Shown piece by piece: positions 1-5,344 of a stretch of 6,724 nucleotides of DNA. A program made the position numbers and the translations under genes. Under the pieces are notes generated by a model. That model was not told where the DNA came from and searched no databases. It worked only from the letters and a program-made list of their open reading frames with translations. The stretch lies in NCBI GenBank assembly GCA_019312705.1, contig JAFDCW010000378.1:1-6724 (forward strand), read 5' to 3'. The stretch's first letter is position 1; each line of letters opens with the position of its first letter. The DNA comes from Deltaproteobacteria bacterium (lineage in GTDB: Bacteria; Myxococcota; Polyangia; Polyangiales; B10-G4).

Positions 1-1511
1 TCCTCGAGAGGCCGGGGCGCTCCCCAGAACGCCATGATGGCGTCCCCGATGAACTTATCGACCGTGCCGCGGTTCTCTTGCACGGCGCCACTCATCGTCT
101 CGAGGTATTCGGCCAGCAGCTCGACGAGCACATCCGGTTCGAGGGTTTCGGCGATCGAGGTGAAGCCGGCGATGTCGCTGAAGAGCATCGTCAGGTCTTG
201 CTTGTGACCGCCGAGTTCGGCCTCGGTGCCAGTGCGCAGCATCTCCGACACCAGCCCCTTCGGCACATAGCGGCCAAAACTCCTGAGGCTGCCCTTCATG
301 GCGTCGGTCGCCTCCGCCATGTCGTTGACTTCCCGCACTAGGGAGTTTCGCGGGAGCCGCCGCCCATCGAGCTCGAAGCGGCCGATTCGCCCGAGTTCGT
401 CGGCGATGACGCGGAGCGATGCCGAGACGCGATTGGCGAGGAACACCCCCGCGAGGACCGCCAGCAACGCGGCGAGGGCCGCGACCAACGCCGCCCGAAG
501 GGCCTGCTCTTGCACCGTGCCGAAATAGTCGTCCTCGGGGACTACGATCACCACCTGCCAGGGGATGCCGCTGGCCTCAGGAAAGGCGTCGGCCATCACC
601 AGGTTGTCACCGTCGAGGAAACTCGCTGGGCGTTCGGGATGCGCACCGAGCCCCCCCCAGGCCTCGGCGAGCATGGCGTCGCCGTGCTCGCTGGCCATCG
701 CGATCTCTCGGTCTCCGCCCGTCCCCCGCGTCGTTACCCCCTCGGGGTGCCCAACCACGTGGCCGTCCTCGGACACGACGTAGACCTTGCCGTCCTGCCC
801 CACTTCGACCGTCGCCAGGAACTCGGACAGCGAGCTCATCTCGTATTCGACCGCCCAGACGCCGCGAGTGGCCCCATGCGAGCGATGGGGAGCGACATAC
901 ATGAAGCCCGGGACGCCCATGGTGGCGAAGACGAACGGCTCGACCCACATGCCCCCGTCGGCTGCGTGCCCCGCCCGGTACCAGGGACGTTGCCGGGGGT
1001 CGTAGGCGCCCCCCTCGTCGCCGACGACCTGCCAATCCCCGCCCCGGCGACGCAAGGTCCGGAGACGCGTCGCCCCGCCCTCTTGCTGCTCCCGGTGATG
1101 ACCGAGGAGGGTGCCGTCCGGTTCGCGTTGGACCGCGACGTAGGTGCCCTCGTCGTCCCCGTGGGAGACCCACGTGAACTCGTGGTTCGCCTGCATCGCG
1201 GCGTGAAAATAGTCGAGGAGCGTGGGGACGTCGGCGGCGTCGAGGTGCCCGCCCTCGGCGAGTCTTTCGGTCAACCGTACGTAGGGGACCGCCGGCTCGA
1301 GAAACCGAATCGTACGCTGGGTTGTCCGTTGGGCGAGCTCGCCGCTCAGTTCCTGCCAGAGGGTGTCGATCGAGCTCTGGGTGCTGCGGTAAGCGAGGAC
1401 CCCGACCGCGCCGGTCCCGGCGAGGATCAAGAGCACGATCATCGAGACCAGCGTCGGCCTCAGCGGGAACCCGGCTGTCTTAGCGGCGCTCACGGCCGCA
1501 GAGTATCCCAT
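1..1511 (-). CDS. Membrane-bound class III adenylate cyclase with dCache sensor and HAMP domain (3' end beyond window)
   Basis: Predicted receptor-type cyclase making cAMP from ATP at the inner membrane. About 503 codons are open from ATG 1511 to the left edge. Seen in order: TM helix about residues 20-41; extracytoplasmic dCache-type sensor about 45-335 with the hallmark YDPRQRPWY at 170-178; second TM about 340-359; HAMP-like linker about 360-410; an FGRYVPK-type joint; then the cyclase domain. FSDIAGF places the first metal Asp at D446. DKFIGDAIMAFWG places the second at D490. K486 is the residue that, by family knowledge, selects adenine over guanine; its partner residue lies beyond the window. 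The start is the first ATG of the frame, with only a G-rich run upstream as a possible ribosome site. It is transcribed divergently from the DUF502 gene. The ligand is unknown. I am very sure of the fold, less of adenylate versus guanylate specificity. Confidence 0.93.
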   Translation of the reverse strand, partial: MGYSAAVSAAKTAGFPLRPTLVSMIVLLILAGTGAVGVLAYRSTQSSIDTLWQELSGELAQRTTQRTIRFLEPAVPYVRLTERLAEGGHLDAADVPTLLDYFHAAMQANHEFTWVSHGDDEGTYVAVQREPDGTLLGHHREQQEGGATRLRTLRRRGGDWQVVGDEGGAYDPRQRPWYRAGHAADGGMWVEPFVFATMGVPGFMYVAPHRSHGATRGVWAVEYEMSSLSEFLATVEVGQDGKVYVVSEDGHVVGHPEGVTTRGTGGDREIAMASEHGDAMLAEAWGGLGAHPERPASFLDGDNLVMADAFPEASGIPWQVVIVVPEDDYFGTVQEQALRAALVAALAALLAVLAGVFLANRVSASLRVIADELGRIGRFELDGRRLPRNSLVREVNDMAEATDAMKGSLRSFGRYVPKGLVSEMLRTGTEAELGGHKQDLTMLFSDIAGFTSIAETLEPDVLVELLAEYLETMSGAVQENRGTVDKFIGDAIMAFWGAPRPLE

Positions 1512-1597
1512 ACCCGTGGCCCCCGGGGGAACGGTCCTTGCGCGACACCGGGGCTTCGTGCCAACCCGTAACTCGTCTTCTCACCCCGAGCGCCGTC
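1512..1597. promoter_or_regulatory. Divergent intergenic region between cyclase and DUF502 genes
   Basis: These 86 bp separate two divergently transcribed genes, so promoters for both should lie here or just inside the flanking genes. I see no convincing -35/-10 pair. The only clear structure is a perfect 10-bp palindrome, CCCCCGGGGG at 1520-1529, sitting 9 bp upstream of the cyclase start. Its function is unknown and it may be a chance GC-rich string. Confidence 0.35.
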
Positions 1598-2206
1598 ATG
1601 AACACCCTCGCCAAGAGCTTCTTCAAAGGGCTGCTAATCGTCGTCCCCCTGATCGCCACCATTTACGTGGTCTATTTGGTGGTGACCCTCGTCGACGACG
1701 TCCTCGGGGTGCCCGTTCCCGGGCTGGGCCTAGCCCTTACCGTGGTGAGCATCACGGTCGTCGGCCTACTTGCATCGAACGTGGTCGGCCGACGAACCGT
1801 CGAGGCCCTCGAGAAGGGCATCGACAAGCTGCCCGTCGTGAAGCTGCTCTACCAGAGCGTGAAAGACCTGATGGGGGCCTTCGTCGGGGATAAGAAGAGC
1901 TTCGACAAGCCGGTGATGGTCGAGGTCTTCCCCGGCCAGGGCATCAAGATGCTGGGTTTCGTGACCTGCACGCACTTCGATGACCCGAAGCTCAAGGGCC
2001 ACGTCGCGGTCTACCTGCCTCAGTCGTACAACTTTGCCGGCAACCTCCTGGTGGTTCCCCTGGACCGGGTCGAGAAGATCGACGCCGACGGTGCGCAGTT
2101 CATGGCCTTCATCGTCTCCGGGGGCGTCGCCACCATGAGCGGCGCGCAGACCATGTACGACGCCGATGCGATCGAAAAAATGCGAGCGGGTCTGCGCCAG
2201 CCGTGA
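1598..2206 (+). CDS. DUF502 family inner-membrane protein
   Basis: A 202-residue protein matching the DUF502 family in length and layout. Its biochemical role is not established. Two TM helices at the N-terminus (about 10-33 and 43-64) are followed by a soluble part. That part has the family-like stretches GRRTVEALEKGIDKLP (64-79) then LLYQSVKDLMGAF, a FVTCT strand (121-125), YLPQSYNFAGNLLVVP (139-154) and the C-terminal IVSGGV (172-177). I chose ATG 1598 because the helix-forming, family-like sequence begins right after it. The frame also opens at TTG 1538, which would add 20 unremarkable residues. No strong ribosome site precedes 1598. The stop overlaps the next gene's GTG by 4 bp, so the two are probably co-translated. 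Family assignment is by recognition of conserved stretches. Confidence 0.9.
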   Translation: MNTLAKSFFKGLLIVVPLIATIYVVYLVVTLVDDVLGVPVPGLGLALTVVSITVVGLLASNVVGRRTVEALEKGIDKLPVVKLLYQSVKDLMGAFVGDKKSFDKPVMVEVFPGQGIKMLGFVTCTHFDDPKLKGHVAVYLPQSYNFAGNLLVVPLDRVEKIDADGAQFMAFIVSGGVATMSGAQTMYDADAIEKMRAGLRQP

Positions 2207-3210
2207 CCACTGCCGGCGAGGAAGGCCCGGACGCCGAGCTCCGGGCCGCAGCCCCGGCAAGGCCGAGCCGCTTTCGCCGCGCCTTTCGGCTCACGGTCAC
2301 CGTCGCCGGCGCGGCACTGCTCGTCGTGCTCATCCGCGAGGTCGGCATCGATGAACTCCGGGGGGTGCTCACGCCGGCGCTGCCATGGCTGCCTCTCATC
2401 GCCGGCCTCGAGGCCCTGCGCATCGGCTGCGACGCCCTCGCCTCCCGCCTCGCCCTCGGGCCCCGCGGGCGGGCCGTCCCGCTGCGGACCTACTACGTGG
2501 CTCAAGTGGTCGCCCACGCCGTGATGAACGTCTTCCCGGCAGGGCGGTCGGCCTCCGAGGCAGTCAAGGCCACCCTCCTCGCCCCGGCCCTCGGAGGCGC
2601 CCCGGCGGCAGCGATGGGCTACTCGAATCAAGCCAACGTGCTCATCAGTTCGGCGGCCTTCACCGTACTCTGCCTGCTTGGCGCCCTCGCCTCGCCGGAA
2701 CCCCAGCTCCTGATCATCGGCCTCGTCGCCCATACGACGGTGCTCGCCGCGAGCGGCATCGGCATGCGCTTCGCCGCCACCAGCCGCATCGTCGCCGAGC
2801 GCACCGCGCGCCATCTGCCGTGGCTCTGGCGTCGCGTATCCCGCTTCCACGACGTATCCCGGGAGACCCCCCTGATCTCCCCGAAGCCCATCGCCGTCAT
2901 GTTCCTCGGCCGGGCCGTGCAGACCGCCGAGTACGGCGTCATCGCGTGGGCGGTCGGCATCGACGTCGGTATCCTGGAGGCCCTCGCGGTCCAAGGCACC
3001 AACCTCGTCGCCGCTGCCGTCGGCGTCTTGGTGCCCGGCCAGCTCGGCTCCGCGGAGGCAGTCTTCGCCGCCGCGGCCGCCGTCCTCGGTACGACCGTCG
3101 CGCGCGCCATGAGCATCGCCCTCCTGGCCCACGCCGTACAACTCGCGTGGGTGGTCGTCGGCTTCGGTGCCCTGCTCGTCTTCCGGACGCGCCACCCTAC
3201 GGACGACTGA
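2203..3210 (+). CDS. UPF0104 / LPG-synthase transmembrane-domain (flippase-like) membrane protein
   Basis: A 335-residue polytopic protein resembling the lysylphosphatidylglycerol synthase TM / UPF0104 family, whose members include lipid-handling and flippase-like proteins. After a short polar, arginine-rich N-terminus (1-27), about seven to nine hydrophobic segments follow, at roughly 28-45, 60-78, 98-112, 140-162, 168-188, 238-256, 264-300 and 303-326. Family-like motifs are NVFPAGRSASEAVKA (109-123, the usual 'N-x-P-x-G-x-x-x-E' region) and VPGQLGSAEA (277-286, comparable to the common PGGLGxxEA). No aminoacyl-transferase domain is attached, so it is not itself an LPG synthase. It starts at GTG 2203, overlapping the DUF502 stop in GTGA, which implies translational coupling. 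It ends 11 bp before the convergent sigma gene's stop. The substrate is unknown. Confidence 0.85.
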   Translation: MTTAGEEGPDAELRAAAPARPSRFRRAFRLTVTVAGAALLVVLIREVGIDELRGVLTPALPWLPLIAGLEALRIGCDALASRLALGPRGRAVPLRTYYVAQVVAHAVMNVFPAGRSASEAVKATLLAPALGGAPAAAMGYSNQANVLISSAAFTVLCLLGALASPEPQLLIIGLVAHTTVLAASGIGMRFAATSRIVAERTARHLPWLWRRVSRFHDVSRETPLISPKPIAVMFLGRAVQTAEYGVIAWAVGIDVGILEALAVQGTNLVAAAVGVLVPGQLGSAEAVFAAAAAVLGTTVARAMSIALLAHAVQLAWVVVGFGALLVFRTRHPTDD

Positions 3211-3221
3211 GCAGGGTCACG

Positions 3222-3758
3222 TCAGCCCAGGCTCTCGCGGAGCCTCCGGTAGCCCCGGTGCGCTCGCAGGCGGACTGCAACCGGGGTCGCGCCGAGGCGC
3301 TCGGCTATCTCGCCGAAGCTGAGGCCCCCGAACCAGTGCAACTCGACGACGGTCCGCTGCGCGACGGGGAGCGCGGCGAGGGCGCGGTGTACGAGGCGGT
3401 GCAGCAAGAGGTCCGGGGGGAGCGTCGCGCTGCCGCGGCGCTCAAGGGAGAGGGCTCGGACCTTCCGCCGGTGCCTGACGGTGGTGCGGACGTATTGGTG
3501 CCGCACGTTGAGGGCGATGGTGTAGAGCCAAGGGCGAAGCGACGAGTCGGTGCGAAAGTCGTCGCGAGCTCGGTGAAGCTGAAGGAACGTCTGCTGGACG
3601 AGCTCCTCGGCGTCGTGGTGGTCCGAGACTGCTCGTCGCATCAACCGATGAAGGGGCCCCCGGTACCTCGCAAAGAGCCTCCGAAAAGCGTCCGTGTCGC
3701 CAGCCAGATAGGACGCCATGAGCGCTTCGTCGCTGCCGGGCTCGGGGGCGATTGCCAT
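3222..3758 (-). CDS. ECF-type RNA polymerase sigma factor
   Basis: A 178-residue sigma-70 family factor with only regions 2 and 4, as in the ECF group. Region 2 spans about residues 13-90. It includes DAFRRLFARYR, the core-binding DAEELVQQTFLQLHR (49-63) and the -10-recognising FRTDSSLRPWLYTIALN (68-84). A short basic linker follows. Region 4 (about 118-176) has ALAALPVAQRTVVELHWFGG (127-145) and a helix-turn-helix GEIAERLGATPVAVRLRAHRG (149-169). ATG 3758 was chosen; in-frame GTG 3761 and TTG 3767 just upstream would add one or three residues. The gene converges on the UPF0104 gene and diverges from the VWA lipoprotein. No anti-sigma factor lies next to it on either side, which is unusual for an ECF gene. 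No C-terminal extension is present that might replace one. Confidence 0.95.
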   Translation of the reverse strand: MAIAPEPGSDEALMASYLAGDTDAFRRLFARYRGPLHRLMRRAVSDHHDAEELVQQTFLQLHRARDDFRTDSSLRPWLYTIALNVRHQYVRTTVRHRRKVRALSLERRGSATLPPDLLLHRLVHRALAALPVAQRTVVELHWFGGLSFGEIAERLGATPVAVRLRAHRGYRRLRESLG

Positions 3759-3818
3759 CACACCCAAAGAACGCCCGTCGCGCCTGGGGCTTACACCCCG
3801 ATACGCTATGCTTGGGGC
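3759..3818. promoter_or_regulatory. Divergent promoter region between ECF sigma gene and VWA lipoprotein gene
   Basis: A 60-bp gap from which both genes must be read, or from just inside them. TATGCT at 3807-3812 resembles a -10 box but lies only 6 bp before the lipoprotein ATG and has no -35 at a workable distance. TGGGGC occurs twice, at 3785-3790 and 3813-3818, exactly 28 bp apart. That could be a repeated binding site or chance. The region is called by position, not by a recognised motif. Confidence 0.35.
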
Positions 3819-5060
3819 ATGAGCCTGTGCCCGCTTCGCGCCGCCCTTTCCTTCCTCTTTTTTCTGCTCGTTTCCCTCGCCACCTCGGGCTGCTCTGATC
3901 CGGCGACCCCAGCGGGCTCGTGCGCGACGAGCGCAGACTGCGACAGTCCCGACATCTGCCTCGACGGGACGTGTGTCGCGCCGATGACCGGGGACAGCGG
4001 CAATGCCGACACCGGCACCCGGTTGACCGACAGCGCAACAGACAGCGCCGCGTCCGATACCGGCGCCGATGCCAGCTGCGGCGGCGAAGCCATCCCCTTC
4101 GACTATCGCCCGCCCAACGTGCTCTTCGTCTTCGACCGTTCCTGCTCGATGCGGCGGCGCCTCGATGACTCCACGCTCTTCGGCACCGGTCCCGACGACC
4201 CCCGGACGCGGTGGTACGTAGCCCGGGAGGCGGCGCTATCTCTCATCGCGGACTACGAGTCCCGCGTATTCTGGGGCCTGATGGCCTTCCCCGATCCCCG
4301 GGAAGGCTGCGGCATGCCCGCGACGGCCGAGGTGGCCCCGGGGCCCGGCAACCGGATGGCGATCGAAGCGGAGTTGGTGCGCAACCGCATCCAGCCGTTT
4401 GGGCTCTGCGGACCTGACAATACCGACAGCACGACCCAGCCCCGACAGACCCCCACTTTCGAAGCTCTCGAAGGGGCCAGCACCCTCCCGGAGATGATGG
4501 ACACCATGCGAGATAGCTTCGTGGTCCTTCTGACCGATGGTGGCGCGAGCTGCACGGACGCCGCCGCTCTGGGCACCCTCACGGCCACCCTGGGGTCGAT
4601 GGGCATCCCGGTGGCCGTCGTCGGCTTCTCGACGACGGATAGCGAGGACACCCTCGAGGCCATCGCGACCAACGGAGGACTCCCGCGGCCCGGCGGCATG
4701 CCGAGCTACTACACGGCCGAGAGCCGGGCTGACCTCGACTCGATTTTCAGCGAAATCGCCACGCGGGTGGTCTCCTGCGAGCTCTCGCTCACGACGGTGC
4801 CGCCCAACCCTGAAGAGATTTTCGTCTCCGTCGACGACGTCGACCTCGCCGAAAGCCCGACCGACGGTTGGAGTTACGACGCCGCGGCCAACTCCATCAC
4901 CTTCAACGGCTCCCCCTGCGACCGGCTGCGCAGCGGCGACATCACGCGCATCGGCATCAGCTTCGGCTGCGCCCCCTCGGCGTGTATTCCTCAACCCGAG
5001 GTCTGCAACGGCCTCGACGACGACTGCGACGACATGGTCGACGAAGACTGCCTCCTCTAG
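3819..5060 (+). CDS. VWA-domain lipoprotein with Cys-rich N-terminus and MopE-like C-terminal motif
   Basis: A 413-residue predicted secreted lipoprotein. A signal peptide (1-24) leads to a lipobox ATSGC with lipidated C25. A short disulfide-type module follows (Cys 35, 41, 47, 52). A Ser/Asp/Thr-rich linker (about 57-86) probably spans the periplasm or outer surface. The von Willebrand A domain (about 99-320) keeps the metal-ion adhesion site: FDRSCSM gives D106, S108 and S110; T213 is a likely third ligand; LLTDGGASC gives D240. A 320-385 beta-rich tail precedes a final CNGLDDDCDDMVDEDC (396-411), a single copy of the acidic Cys motif of the MopE-like putative metal-binding family common in myxobacterial surface proteins. 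It likely binds a protein or surface ligand through a divalent metal; the partner is unknown. ATG 3819 is fixed by the signal peptide. Divergent from the sigma gene. Confidence 0.9.
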   Translation: MSLCPLRAALSFLFFLLVSLATSGCSDPATPAGSCATSADCDSPDICLDGTCVAPMTGDSGNADTGTRLTDSATDSAASDTGADASCGGEAIPFDYRPPNVLFVFDRSCSMRRRLDDSTLFGTGPDDPRTRWYVAREAALSLIADYESRVFWGLMAFPDPREGCGMPATAEVAPGPGNRMAIEAELVRNRIQPFGLCGPDNTDSTTQPRQTPTFEALEGASTLPEMMDTMRDSFVVLLTDGGASCTDAAALGTLTATLGSMGIPVAVVGFSTTDSEDTLEAIATNGGLPRPGGMPSYYTAESRADLDSIFSEIATRVVSCELSLTTVPPNPEEIFVSVDDVDLAESPTDGWSYDAAANSITFNGSPCDRLRSGDITRIGISFGCAPSACIPQPEVCNGLDDDCDDMVDEDCLL

Positions 5061-5110
5061 TGCGTGATGCACAGCCACGGAAGGTTCCTCGCTCGTCCCG
5101 CCGCCCCCGG

Positions 5111-5329
5111 TCAGTGGCCGTCGTCTTCGATGTCCTGGCCGAATGCCCCGACCATGCGGGAGGCGACCACGATCGCCGCACAACCGATGCCCGCGACGAC
5201 ACCGGCCGCGATGTTTCGGGAATCGGACCAATCTTCGGGGCCGTAGAGCAGGCCAAGGGCCCCGCCAGCGCCCGTGGAGCCGACGAGAACTGCCGTGATG
5301 ACCGGGTGGGTCTTGATGGCGTGCAACAT
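5111..5329 (-). CDS. Small two-helix membrane protein, unrecognised
   Basis: A 72-residue protein I cannot assign to a family. It has a short N-terminus MLHAIKTHP, a hydrophobic, Gly-rich segment (about 9-29), a polar loop GPEDWSDSRN (30-39), a second hydrophobic segment (about 40-63) and an acidic tail GQDIEDDGH. This pattern looks like a real small inner-membrane protein rather than an antisense shadow, as no better reading frame covers 5061-5344. ATG 5329 was chosen because GGTGGGGG lies immediately upstream. The frame stays open to 5488, but that extension is antisense to the PLD remnant and reads as non-membrane, low-quality sequence. The gene converges on the VWA lipoprotein with a 50-bp gap. 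Because its 5' end abuts the truncated PLD gene, its own N-terminus might also have been altered. Confidence 0.6.
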   Translation of the reverse strand: MLHAIKTHPVITAVLVGSTGAGGALGLLYGPEDWSDSRNIAAGVVAGIGCAAIVVASRMVGAFGQDIEDDGH

Positions 5330-5344
5330 CCCCCACCGGTTTAG

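Noticed and set aside
510..1571. Long open frame of 353 codons on the plus strand
   Set aside because: It is antisense to the adenylate cyclase, whose dCache, HAMP and catalytic motifs are clear. Its own translation is rich in Pro, Arg, Gly and His and shows no domain.
2020..3195. 391-codon open frame on the minus strand
   Set aside because: It is a shadow of the DUF502/UPF0104 genes: Gly/Glu/Asp/Arg-rich with no recognisable fold, while the plus strand encodes well-formed membrane proteins.
3207..3225. CTGA...TCAG symmetry between the convergent UPF0104 and sigma genes
   Set aside because: The 4-bp symmetry simply reflects both genes ending in TGA; there is no stem or T tract to support a terminator.
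2385..3818. In-frame upstream extension of the VWA lipoprotein frame
   Set aside because: The extension runs through the UPF0104 and sigma genes in the wrong frame. The signal peptide and lipobox fix the true start at 3819.
3992..4090. Repeated GACAGCG-like units encoding DSG/DSA/DTG
   Set aside because: This is a low-complexity linker of the lipoprotein, common in surface proteins, not a separate DNA repeat element.
5060..5072. Possible terminator hairpin GTGC-gtgat-GCAC after the lipoprotein stop
   Set aside because: The stem is only 4 bp and there is no T tract; it is too weak to call.
4236..5336. 366-codon open frame on the minus strand
   Set aside because: It is antisense to the VWA lipoprotein, which has an intact MIDAS motif and signal peptide. 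It arises from high GC content.
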